64,000 bases of DNA from Colletotrichum lupini (lineage: Eukaryota > Ascomycota > Sordariomycetes > Glomerellales > Glomerellaceae): contig NC_064680.1 of the NCBI RefSeq assembly GCF_023278565.1, positions 496,001 through 560,000 of the forward strand, given 5' to 3'. Under the pieces are notes generated by a model. That model saw nothing but the letters and a program-made list of their open reading frames with translations, ran no database searches and was not told where the DNA came from. Shown piece by piece: positions 49,231-60,876 of the stretch (position 1 is the first letter of the stretch; every line of letters starts with the position of its first letter). The translations under genes and the position numbers were made by a program.

Positions 49231-51888
49231 GGCTGCGCAAGTCCCGTATACTCGACAATTAAGAACAAATTTCCGTGGTCTATCAGATGGGAGAATACGC
49301 AGCTAGCCGCGTGAGAACTCGAAGCGGCGTTATCTCGCAGCTGGAGGGCCGTTGCATCGACGGCACGTCAAGAGCCGATTCAGACGAAGCCTTGCAGCAG
49401 GTAATTGGGGTTCGAGCAGAAAGACTTCCGGTGCGACGTTACCGGTGAGTACGTCGGCCCTATTCTTTGGACAGAGTCTTGATGAAACGTTTTGACGCAG
49501 CTCTCAATGAATGAGTTAGAATGAAGTGGACCAAGAACACGGCGGTTGTGCTAGTCGCAGCATCTATGAGTTGCTTCGGATGGGCGTAGAAGGATAGTGG
49601 CCGGTCAATTTTGGGGCGTCTGATGCAGAAAGGATGTGGTGATCTTGCAGTGACACGTATGACAAGAAGCATTAGCCCCGCGGAACGGAAAGGATGGCGG
49701 GGATGTTGAGGGTGATGGAATTCGTTGGGTTCAAAGGAGTAGGTTGGAGAGCAAGACGTGGAGGTGGAAGGTATCACCAAAGACTTGGCGCGCTGCGGTG
49801 CATCAATCAGGCAGCCACGTACAGTGAGAAGCAAAAGTTGGAGACTGTGGCTTCCGGTTGTCAAGCCACAATGAAGATGGGAGGGGAAAGAAATGTGGGG
49901 ATAATTGACAGACTATCTGCACTGTGCATGGAAACACAGGGTGAGAGGGTCGTCCAATTTACAGAACCCCGATGAGAACGTGCGTGAGAGTGAGCATGAG
50001 GGCAGCATGAAGAAACGGGTGCCAACATTCATAGGTCTCATATACTTGGGGCAAGTGAGGCTGTCGAGCATAGTGTACCACAACATTGGGTGGGTGCCAC
50101 GACATTGACAGACAAAGTCTTGCGTACTTGTCCATGAATGTAAGTCGAACGGGGATGTGAACGTATCTTACTTACCATGAAGACGAGGATTGTGAATTAT
50201 TACCCCTCATTCGAAGCCTTTTGCTCACGCCATGTCAGAGTAAACAAGCTGCAACCGACTGAATTTGACGTGTCTCAGAAGCAACGTTGGTCCAAGTCGG
50301 GATGACTGAGAGCTGGGAGAACTTGAGGCTGAAGTAGGATAAGGTTTGGACGAACATCCAGCAGGGGCATCCTAACATTGGCAGTACCATACTACTGTAC
50401 GTTCACGTCAAGAATGGTTGATCTAGGAATATCTCAGTCGGGCTTCGGTACGATGTGTACTCTTTTCCAGCCGTACGCTTTTCCGTTCCATCAACTTTCT
50501 TACTTCTCTTACTCATCTCACCCGTTGTCTTCAAAGTTCAGTGCCTTACTCAGCTCAATGGGATTCATGAGGGCACGTGCCTCAAACCTTATGTAAGTCA
50601 TGAAGATGAACGCCAGGTACGTACCCAATCTACCTTGGGTCGGTGGTCGGATATTTTGACGTTTCCCAGTGTGCCAGTCCTCTACGCAATACCTAGGTGC
50701 TATTATTTCTTGTTCATACTTGCCTTGATTAGGTTCCTTCAATGGAGTCAAGTCAAGCGCCTTTGCAACGTCAAGAGTCCAGAACTCCAGCTTGTATAAG
50801 ACAATCGCCAGCCACTGACCGCTTCAAGATCATTAAGCAGCGTGGAAAAGTGAGACAGACCGTTGTAATGCTACCGTCAACGTGGAGCTGGGCCGCTCCA
50901 GACTCCCTGAAAAAGACGAGAGAAAGCCGTCACTCATCATCATCCGAAGTCTTTCATTGGCGTAGCTGTGCACCGCCATAGCGCCCCCATATTTCCCACC
51001 TCAACCTCGCGTGGCGCCGAATGCGCCACTCGTTTTTCCTCCAGTCCACCAAACATCCACGCTCCAGCATCATTGCATGAGAAACCCCCCGTCTATCGCC
51101 AAGATCCCATGCGAGCCTGTTAACTTGGTTGGACTTCTTTCGGTGCTACGCCACCCCCGCTGAACAAGCTTGATTCAGGATTCCTGCGAGCCTGTCGCCA
51201 GGCGCTGACTGGTCCGTCAAGGGCACATCACCAGTGCCATGCTTGCCAGGCACGAAAAGCAGGGACAGGGACATGGCGGATGACGTTCCCAAGTGAGGGG
51301 AGCCTTCATCAATTTCTCGCACCGCACCATATGGCATTCACGACAACAAAGTAGGATGCCGGTGGCAATCTTCCACGCCGCTGGCAACCCACCATTGGCC
51401 ATCTTTTCTGTGGTCCGCTGCCAGCCACATCTCAGCCATGCTTACAGTACGCTGGTGTTGCGTCTGAGTTATAGGACAGACCTGGCAAGCCTGGCTCTCC
51501 AAGGCGAGGGGATGACGGCGGCGGAAGGCGGAAGTGGCAGGCGTCAACGTGTATTACCTTACCTTGCAATGGGATGATCAGCCAGGAACGCTATCCGTGG
51601 CCCGTCGCTGCTACCTAAACACGCCAAACATCAAGGATCTTGGTTATGGCTCGGCCTATCCCACCGCAAGAAGTTGGACATCACCTGCTTCTCTCCCCCA
51701 TAATTCGTTGTTGGGGCCTTCAGAGTACCGGGAAGGATTGCGACGCCAGAGGGGATCCCCTGCCATGTATAAACTGAGTACGGAGCATACCCACGACCTT
51801 TAACAACCCAATACCGTCCGCCCTTCAGTTCTGCGCATTTCGTGGACTGCTCTATTGCCCTCGAAAAATCCCCTTCGTGGCACTAATC
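49231..51888. other. Intergenic between XLF and the FAD oxidase
   Basis: 2.65 kb. No gene recognised; the stretch 50455-50620 has a hydrophobic open segment but begins at a GTG and lacks support. A TATAAA near the right end belongs to the next gene. Confidence 0.5.
51768..51773 (+). promoter_or_regulatory. Probable TATA box of the FAD oxidase gene
   Basis: TATAAA 116 bp upstream of the start ATG at 51889. Confidence 0.5.
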
Positions 51889-53506
51889 ATGGGACAGAAG
51901 CCTAGCAGCCCGTTGGCGACTTGTCTCGACAACGTCTGCAATGGCCGCTCCTCTTGCGTTGGATATCCAAACGACCCTCTCTTCCAGCTCAACTGGGTGA
52001 AGCCGTACAATCTCGATATCCCGGTGGAGCCCATCGCTGTCACAAAACCGTCAACAACGGAAGATGTCGCCGGTTTCGTCAAATGCGCTGCGGACAACAA
52101 TGTCAAGGTGCAAGCCAAATCGGGAGGCCACTCATATGCGTAGGTTTCTCGACATGTCATCGTTATCTAGTCCACTGCTAACATGCTCATCTCTCCTCAG
52201 CAACTTTGGCATTGGCGGCACCGACGGCGCTCTCGTCATTGACTTGGCAAACTTTCAAAACTTCTCCATGGACACGAACACTTGGCAGGCAACTATCGGC
52301 GGAGGTCACAAGCTGCACGACGTGACGGAAAAGTTGCACGACAATGGGAAGAGAGCCATGGCTCACGGCACGTGTCCCGGCGTAGGCATCGGAGGCCATG
52401 CCACAATTGTCAGTCCCCCGCAGTCGGCGATCTATCAAGCCTTCGTGCGCCCTGCTAATGCATGTCACATTTAGGGCGGTCTCGGCCCCAGCTCAAGAAT
52501 GTGGGGAAGTTGTCTTGATCACGTCGTCGAAGTTGAGGTGGTCACCGCAGACGGCAAGATCCAGCGAGCAAGCGAGAGCCAGAACTCGGACCTCTTCTTT
52601 GCTCTCAAGGGCGCCGGCGCCGGCTTCGGCGTCATCACCGAATTTGTTATGCGGACCCACCCGGAGCCCGGCGATGTTGTACAATACTCGTACGCCATCA
52701 CTTTCGCCAAGCACCGCGATCTTGCACCTGTCTTCAAGCAATGGCAAGATCTCATTTCTGATCCAGAGCTGGACCGTCGGTTCAGCAGCGAGTTTGTGAT
52801 GCAGGAGCTCGGCGTCGCCATCACGGCTACATTTTACGGTACAGAAGATGAGTTCAAGAAGACGGGCATTCCCGACCGCATCCCCGAGGGCAAGGTGTCC
52901 GTGGTGGTAAATGACTGGCTCGGCGACGTTGCTCAAAAGGCACAAGATGCGGCGCTCTGGCTGAGTGACATCCAGTCACCCTTCACCTCCAAAAGTCTCG
53001 CCTTTACACGCAACGACCTCCTCAGCGAAGATGGCATCCAAGGAATGATGGACTATGTGGATGGTGCCGACCGCGGTACCCTGATTTGGTTCCTCATCTT
53101 TGACGTTACCGGCGGCGCAATCAACGACGTGCCCATGAACGCTACCGCCTACCGTCACCGCGACAAGGTCATGTTCTTCCAGGGCTACGGTGTCGGCATC
53201 CCGACCTTGAGCAGCAAGACCAAGGATTTCATGTCCGGAGTCGCCGACAAGATCCGGAAAGCGAGTCCGAACGAGCTGAGCACGTATGCTGGTTATGTCG
53301 ACCCGACACTCGACAACGCGCAAGAGAGGTATTGGGGAACCAACCTCCCAACGCTGGAGCGCATCAAAGCGACGTGGGATCCCAAGGATCTGTTCTCGAA
53401 TCCCCAGAGCGTGCGACCCAACGCGAGCGCTCAGATTGTCGCGCCTACGACTAGTGGTGGTTCGAATGGCTCGAATAATAGCGATTCGACAGGCGGTGGG
53501 AGCTAG
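51889..53506 (+). CDS. BBE-type FAD-linked oxidase (oligosaccharide-oxidase-like)
   Basis: Three exons (51889-52139, 52201-52408, 52475-53506), introns of 61 and 66 nt, 496 aa. The FAD_binding_4 domain includes PVEPIAVTKPSTTEDVAGFV and KSGGHSYA; H81 is the expected 8-alpha-histidyl FAD attachment. C142 in GTCPGVGIGGH is the expected 6-S-cysteinyl attachment, so FAD is probably bound through two covalent bonds, as in glucooligosaccharide and chitooligosaccharide oxidases and berberine-bridge enzymes. The C-terminal BBE motif is YWGTNLPTLERIKATWDP with LFSNPQSV. The end is a Ser/Gly/Asn tail. No signal peptide follows the chosen ATG although relatives are usually secreted; the frame stays open upstream without an ATG, so an unseen upstream exon is possible. 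Substrate unknown: sugar oligomer or a secondary metabolite. Confidence 0.9.
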
Positions 53507-54099
53507 GAAGGGGCCGGGAGCACCCGGCATCTACCTGGTCTTATGGGACTCGCGTTCACAACGGTTATGGTTTTGGCATTCTCTATACTCATGGCATGAG
53601 GCACTGGCTCGGTAGATCATGAGGCAGTGGGCTGTTTTCTTCAAAGATACCCGGTATCAATTCAAGCATATTCTATTGGATTCATCATTTGGCCACGTTT
53701 GTGGTTACGCAAGTGCCGTGAAAACTCAAGGAAGCCTACTAGGCATTCAAATAACAATGTGCACCTTTGGAGTCGTACGCTTCGAAGATGACCGACCTGG
53801 GCAACGGCAGAACACATAGGCACCCGCCATGCGATCCTGGTCCGTCCTTTGTGGGGGCCGTAATTTCGCCCTCTCATCGGCCAACACTCATCATCAACCA
53901 CCACCAACGCCAACATCATTCAGACTTAACAATCCTTCGTCTCGCCTGGCGGGAGCTCGTTCCTCGTCAAGCCTTTGATCTGATCGATGTAATCGAAGCA
54001 ATTGATGTGAACTCGGATTCGCCTCGAAACTTCCTTGTTCATCAGTATCAGCATCTTCACCCTTCACCACCTCACAACCTCACCCCAACCGACCAAAAG
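53507..54099. other. Intergenic between the FAD oxidase and a small gene
   Basis: 593 bp; probably the 3' UTR of the oxidase, then promoter and leader of the gene at 54100. Nothing else seen. Confidence 0.5.
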
Positions 54100-54513
54100 A
54101 TGCCCTCCGTCATCAACGGCAACCTCTCCCGCCGCCCCTACACCGTCCTTGAATCCGCAACCCGAATATCCCACATCCTCCACCACCCCTCCCTCCTCAC
54201 GCCGCGCGAGGTCGTGTTGGGAATCTACCTCGTCCACATAACCTACTGCACCGTCCTCACGCTCCGCAGCATCGGTTACCTCGTCTTCGAGGCCGGCGGG
54301 CAGGACATGTGGTGCCCGGCGGACCCGCCTGTGCCAGAGTGGTATCCGCCCGGGTGGAAGGGGGAGCTGAGTCGGTGGGATTGCTTCCGGATGTTGAGGT
54401 GGATGGTGCTGAGGAGGGTTGGGGCTTTGGGGTATGAGGTTTTTGCGTGGGGTGTAATGGGGGTGCTGGGTGCGGTTTTGGCAGAGGAGGGGGTTAGATG
54501 GGTTAGAAGATGA
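54100..54513 (+). CDS. Hypothetical small membrane protein
   Basis: 137 codons from ATG 54100 (MPSVINGNLSRRPYTVLESA) to TGA, no intron. Two hydrophobic segments are visible: about residues 43-67 (VLGIYLVHITYCTVLTLRSI) and about 108-130 (ALGYEVFAWGVMGVLGAVLA). Between them lies a Trp/Pro-rich loop (MWCPADPPVPEWYPPGW). No family recognised. Codon choice (strong C/G third positions) and a consistent reading frame argue for a real gene, and the upstream leader is A/C-rich as in fungal 5' UTRs. The function is unknown. Confidence 0.6.
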   Translation: MPSVINGNLSRRPYTVLESATRISHILHHPSLLTPREVVLGIYLVHITYCTVLTLRSIGYLVFEAGGQDMWCPADPPVPEWYPPGWKGELSRWDCFRMLRWMVLRRVGALGYEVFAWGVMGVLGAVLAEEGVRWVRR

Positions 54514-56237
54514 GTGAGAGGGATGGTGACGGTTGTTTGGGTGATGACTTGAGTTGAGGTCGTTGGGCGCGATGTTGGTATGGGTTAGACTGCGACTTTG
54601 AAGTCAACAGGCTTACGAGATGACTTAGATAGTCTTAGCTACGCTGAGAGTCATGGTCTCGAGACTTGGAAATCAAGATGCGATCAAGGCTCAGGCAGCT
54701 ACGCGTCATATTTGATCATGTCCGGCTTTGTTCAACGACTGTGTTATCTTCCAGTCCGCTTTAGCAAACTATTGAAATTAGCAACCATATTTCAGACTTG
54801 CGTCATGATCTACTTCTACCATGGCTCCTTGTGAAATGACTACGAAACCCACTTGAAACCAGTTGAACAACAGTCGCCTCCAAGATCTTATCAAGGTGTG
54901 AGAATACAGCCCTGCCTCTCATATTTCCTATTCACCCGGTTGCCGTGGACTACGATCATCAACGGGGTGACGGAGGGGCTCGGAGTGTTCTATGCCGGGA
55001 TGATGGAGATGATGGGCCTTGCCCCAAGGATGTCCGGATGGGGACTTTGGAGGTGGAAGTGGACAACGGATCTTTCTCAGATGGCCTGATACGAAAGAGT
55101 TGTCTGCGCGATGATGGTATCTTTGATGGACGGTCTATGAGCTTTATGTGAGCTAGGATTCAACTGGTGAGCATCTTGCACCAGATGCTCGATAATATGA
55201 GTCTCGGCGAATCGATAAGAGAACAGATGTAACATTGTCCTTGCTACCAAGTATAACAACGGAATGGGGAAGGACTTTCAATATGGTATTGGAGCGACGA
55301 TGAAAGTCTCATCATGAGACAAATGCAGGTATGTTTACGAAGCAGTAATTTCCATGCGCGTGATGCAAGGCGTCGTGTAAGGAAGCTCAAAACTCGAAGT
55401 CATCAAGAAGACTGCGTCATTTGCGTCGCTTCTATTTCAAGCAACAATTGCTTCCCTCATCGTCGAACATACCGTACCTCCTTACGGTCTTCTAAGTCAA
55501 GTTCACTCTCGACCCACTCACGGGCGATGGATTCGGGAGTTCTTGATGTGCTTCGCTGTTATCCCACGCAGAGGCGTGGACCTGAAGGCTGGAGTATCCA
55601 CATCCAGCATCCCAACCAATCGTAATGGGCCTAGTTAGGCTTGCCCGTGTGTAAGTTAAGCACGCAGCAAATTAAATGACTTAGAAGTCTATCTTCCTGT
55701 AGCTGATTGAGAGTGAAAACGGGTATCGCGCAGCGCGGGCTTCGCTGTTACTTTTATTCCTCTCAAGATGATCAAGTGGGGTGGCTCGGTAAGAGTCGGT
55801 GAGAACAACTGATCTGGACTGATTAGTTACATTCGCCGGTGAACGATTACATGACTGTATGCCCGTTCACTGCAATCTACAGTCTTTGAGAACCGAAGAA
55901 AGACCCAACATCCTTCACTGCGATTGTATCTTCCCCCAAGGCAGTGATGAGGGGGGGGGGCCTGGGAGAGAGTGAGGTGGGGCAAGACTTACAGCGGGGT
56001 CTTTGCGCATCCAAAAAACAGAGGAAAAGGTTTTCGGGGACGGCTTATCTAATCTACACGTGACTGACAATTCTGGCTCGGGTAAGGGAGGAGCGTAGGG
56101 TTCGGTGCTCCACACCAGCGATTCACCAAAAACATTTTCGAAGTCGTGAAATTTCCAGCCTAGTTCACGATTCCACGTCCGCCATCTAACCCTCCAGCCA
56201 GCCCCGTAGTTGATTCCGACACCCCCAAACCGACACA
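54514..56237. other. Intergenic, upstream of uL14
   Basis: 1.7 kb with no recognisable gene. A G-run lies near 55949-55960. The final 200 bp should be the uL14 promoter; TAGGGTT (about 56097) and CTAACCCTC (about 56187) resemble the AACCCT-type boxes common upstream of fungal ribosomal protein genes. Confidence 0.5.
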
Positions 56238-57350
56238 ATGGCCAAGCTCTCGTAAGTCATTGTCACTCTACTCTTCGAATCCAGCGACGGCGCAAAATTT
56301 TCGGCTTCTTTTCACCCCTCCTCCAGCGACGACGGGGGTTTTGGTGGGATGCAGGCGGCACGAAGCGGGCGGGCGCTCGAAATTTCGACACAAAACAATA
56401 CTACGACCGACGCAGGGAAAGAGGAGGAAATCTTGAAGACAGCAAGGCAACGGCCGGAAGTGTTGGATTGAGCTTCGACTTCGACAGAAACACCGATTGA
56501 CGGCATGCACGAATGGAAAACAAAAACACTGCGCGAAACGACACCCTTCGCCTGCCGCTAGCCCGCCACGAGAAACGAAATTTTGCGCCGACAATGGAGG
56601 AGACAAAAGCAGAGAAAATTCCGGCAAAGATCAAGACGCGGAAGTGCTGACCAGATTCCTACAGTCGCGGTGCCCCCGGTGGCAAGCTCAAGATGACCCT
56701 CGGTCTTCCCGTGTACGAACTCTCCTCTCTCCCCGAATGAGAGAAACCCTTCTCTCTGTGGTGGGAAACTCGTCGCTGACTCTGTTGCTTCAGTGGTGCC
56801 GTCATGAACTGCGCCGACAACTCTGGTGCCCGTAACCTTTACATCATCTCCGTCAAGGGTATCGGTGCCCGCCTCAACAGACTGCCCGCCGGTGGTGTCG
56901 GTGACATGGTCATGGCCACCGTCAAGAAGGGAAAGCCCGAACTCCGCAAGAAGGTCCACCCCGCCGTCATCGTTCGCCAGTCCAAGCCCTGGAAGCGTTT
57001 CGACGGTGTCTTCCTGTACTTCGAGGACAACGCCGGTGTCGTAAGTACTATCCGATATCTGGGAGACATGGGACGCGTCGGACGAGACTTGGCCGTACGG
57101 CTTTCGCATAGCCAGGCTCCGAAGATGACGTCCCTTTTTTGAAGATGGATATCACGAACTGTCTGCTAACACACCTACTACAGATCGTCAACCCCAAGGG
57201 TGAGATGAAGGGCTCCGCCATTACCGGCCCCGTCGGTAAGGAGGCTGCTGAGCTCTGGCCCGTAAGTTTTCCCAATACAAACGATCTTGTGATACACGAG
57301 ACTAACACCCAATTCAGCGTATTGCCAGCAACTCTGGTGTCGTCATGTAA
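56238..57350 (+). CDS. 60S ribosomal protein uL14 (RPL23)
   Basis: Five exons (56238-56251, 56665-56712, 56794-57040, 57184-57261, 57318-57350) give 139 aa, [18 protein letters not shown] to NSGVVM, almost the length of the animal and yeast proteins. Conserved stretches include [40 protein letters not shown] and [16 protein letters not shown]. uL14 sits on the 60S subunit at the interface near the factor-binding site. The first exon is only 14 nt and the first intron 413 nt, a normal pattern for fungal ribosomal protein genes. Intron 1 contains a 13-bp inverted repeat that could bring its ends together. Confidence 0.97.
56288..56590. repeat. Inverted repeat inside uL14 intron 1
   Basis: CGGCGCAAAATTT at 56288-56300 pairs with AAATTTTGCGCCG at 56578-56590; one extra T in the left arm separates a further 3-bp extension. 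A stem here would loop out about 277 nt of the 413-nt intron. Confidence 0.75.
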
Positions 57351-60300
57351 AGGAGTTTTTTTTTACACAAGTCAAGAAATAAAAGGGCGAAAAGGACGAC
57401 GTTATGGCTACGGATTAGGTCAACCGGTGCGAACCATTGGGACATACTTCATCACCCCTCCTCCTCTCTCTCCTTGACACCTCTCTCCCCCCACCCTGTC
57501 ATCATGAAGTGAAAGAGAGCGAGGTCGAATGGATTCCATCATCACACACAAAACACCATCTGAAAGAGGGTTGTGGGCCTGGTTTTTTTCTTTTTAGTTT
57601 CCTCGCTGGACTGGCAGGTTCTGCATTTCGGCTGTGGCGTGTAAAGGGAAAGAAATTCATACCAGGCATTTCGCATACAGGAGAGATACAAAAATCCGAT
57701 TCTTTGCGCACGTTACACATATTTGCCTCCTGCTTTCCCGTTTCGCTCCCCATTTGGCGCCTTCGCTGCGTGTGAATTGGCCATGTCTTTGCTCTACTCC
57801 CAAGCAGACGAGCGTCGACGAACACCGACCAGGCAAATGCCCAGGATTCCAACTAGAAAGTTGGGTCTGTATTAGTGATAACTGCGTGCGGTTTCCTCCC
57901 CGCCTTCTCACTTTCGCCCGCTTCTATTGGCGGCGACGGATAATGAATGTGTCTGCTGAGGCTCTGACTGCACAGCAATTTTGACCCCCTCGCGGGCTAT
58001 GGCCTACGTTCACGATTTCCTCAATCAGCCCGAACCAGTCCAGCACCGCTTATCCAATTCCCATGTCCTCTACCTGGAGCAACTTGACTTGCCTTGTTGT
58101 GATACAAGCTCTGCGCTGTGAACATTCTACTCTTTCCCGCGTGTCCGGTGGCGACACTTCGGTTCCTCTGACTTGATATAGCTACGACTAGCTTATCCAA
58201 ATCACGGTCGCATTACGAATAGGTGGTTTCGAATTGCCTACAGTGTCGGCTACAAGACTTGGAGCCGACCTAGGTTAGACATTGCTCAGCATTGCGATAT
58301 TCGATAGCTGGTTGGAGAAGAGGAAAGTCATTGCTCGAAGTGTAGTCAAACGCACTAGGGCGTATATTTCGTCATCTCATATGAACATGGAGGTATCAAG
58401 GATCGGGAAGAAGAACTATTGAGGAGGCCTGTCTGTATCGCGGGACTTGCAGCATGACGGGGCCAACGCGCTTACGCACGTGCGGTAAATCCACGTACAA
58501 CTATGCCCAAGGATTGCAGTCTTTGAAGCCTGGTGAGCGGCCAAAATTGCAGTGTTGACAACCAGCCCCTTTTTCAAACCGTGTCACTCGCCGACACGCG
58601 CCATGATTGGTGTTGAACTCCTCCCTAAGCCACCAGAATGGGGTGCCAGTCGAGCATCGCCTCGTTCTGAGGCAGGATAAACCAATAAACGAGTCGATAC
58701 CTTCAAGAAGCCACCCGTGCGATCAGAAAGGGATGTCCGCATGCGCCCGAGAAGAGAGGAAGTAGTAGTATGGGTCATGGCCGTCACCATGTCCGCAGCA
58801 CGCCAGATTAGGTCCGGCCTGTCGTAACCCTGGCTACCCCCAATAATCGAATGAAAGAGGATTGTAGAGCTGCAGCTGCTGAATGACTTGACACCGAAGC
58901 CCTTTGAGTGAGGTAAAAACGCTGTGAAAATGATCGTACAGTGGATAGACTGTGTACAAGGCATTACATTATGTTTTAGTTGTTATATCGCTACCCAGCG
59001 AGCACCCTCTCTAAGGTTGCTAATTTTGATGTTAGGAAGCACCTCGCAATATTACAAGTCCTCAACGAGATCAATTAGCCGTTTTCTGCGCCAGGAGAAA
59101 TGGTAGCCGCTTGCTTATAATGCAAAATCTCTGTAGATTAGGATTGCCGAAGATGACCGACGAGATGACCTCTGGAAGATACTAGAGTCTTAGTGTACGC
59201 CCACAGGCTTAGATACATACAGCTGCGTTGGACGGGTTGCATAGTTGCATGGAATGCGAATGCAAGGCTGAGTTTTCTTGGACGGGAAGGAGGTAGCCAA
59301 GGCTACATCTGATCCAATGAAAGTAGCCGATAGAGGCAGCACGGCCTTGGGGCGTGTAGAAATTGCAGTGAAGGTTGACAAGCTATGATGCAAGTATGAA
59401 TTGGCTCATGTGATTTGTTTTTGCTAGTCCACGCTTGAAGCGGGAGTTGCCTGGCCCCACCTTCCAGATAATCAGCGATGAAGATGTTCACATGTGCAGA
59501 GCAGAGGAGGGAACGGTTGCCTCGAGCTCCGTTGCCTTGCTGCTCTCGCAGCCGCATATCACGGACGCGTCGGCAATACGAGTGTTAGGGGCCATCGGAA
59601 GTGGCTCAAGATGAAGGTTATGGGCGGAATAGAGAAATTCTACGCTACTATGGCCACTGACAAACGCGGTAGCCGGCTTGCCAAAGACAAGTGAAGGATA
59701 TGTCGAGCGAGGTTAGGTTGTCAATTGCACCTACGGCGTAAGGCACTCACTTGTGAAGTTTCGATTTTTAGTGTCGGAAAACATGGCGATGGAGGCATTT
59801 TGGTCCCTAGGAGATGGGAAAATGCTCAAGATATGACAAGCGACACATCGAGCGAAATACTCACTGAGTTGTACTCCTGCATGGTCAGGATAGCTTCAAC
59901 GATGAGGTAAACAAGCAACTTCAAGAATAGCAGAGACAGTTCTTCGTATCACATCAAGAACATCGTATGTGTATGGCATCAACGTCAATTTCATCAGAGA
60001 GTATTGACTCCATCCGTCCACCGCCATCGTACCAGAAGACAAACCCCACTTATCCATCACCAACCCATGTCCTAGGGCGTCTCAACGAGATCCTTCAAGC
60101 AGGAAATCAGAGCCAAATTCCCTCATCCATGAACCGCCCAGATATGCGAAAGTTCTCTCTCCTTCCCCAAGGCTGAGGCCAGACAGCCCACGACTTGACT
60201 CTCCACTTCCATTGACGCGCCACCTCCGAAAGACCACTCACTTCAGCGAGCGGGTGCCAAATCGACGAAATTTCGTATTCGTCGCCTGAAATCAAGAAAA

Positions 60301-60876
60301 GTTTGGCGCAAATACACAAGAGCCGAGAAAGAAAGATTCGATAAAAAGAAAAAGTGACGAAGACGGCGGCACTGTAGATGTCCTCAGTCGATTATGGGAG
60401 CTGAGGCCGGTGTACCGTTCTGTCAATCCATCAATGCAAAGATCCATACGCTCTCTCCTCTTTTTTGGTTTCCAACACTCGAATCGAAAATGGGAAAAAG
60501 TCGGATGCCCTCGCTTCCCGATGCTGATGTAAGAGAGATCATCTCCCAAGGTGCCTCTCCCGATATGTGTACTCGAACAAGAAAACTGAATTAGGTGTGT
60601 ATCGGCGTGCGGGGCTTTTGCGTATTCGTGTGCCCGAACCCGTCCACTGCCATCCGGATGCGACTTTCGTCATGCGAATGGGTATACAATGCTGATCGTA
60701 GAAGACTGGGAAATAGTTGCTCTGAGAAGCACATGATGCTGGTAATGATATTCGTGGGTCTCGTGACCTTTTGCGGTTGTGTTTTTTCAATGTGATCCGT
60801 ATGGGTCATCATCCTGCTCTGCATGGTAATCAAACGTGCCGTTCTTAACGGACGTGTGTAGTTGTGTCTGGATTCG
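57351..60876. other. Intergenic, no gene recognised
   Basis: 3.5 kb from the uL14 stop to the stop of the AT-hook-like gene. Short ATG-led frames (for example 58964-58584 on the - strand) have no recognisable domain. Confidence 0.5.
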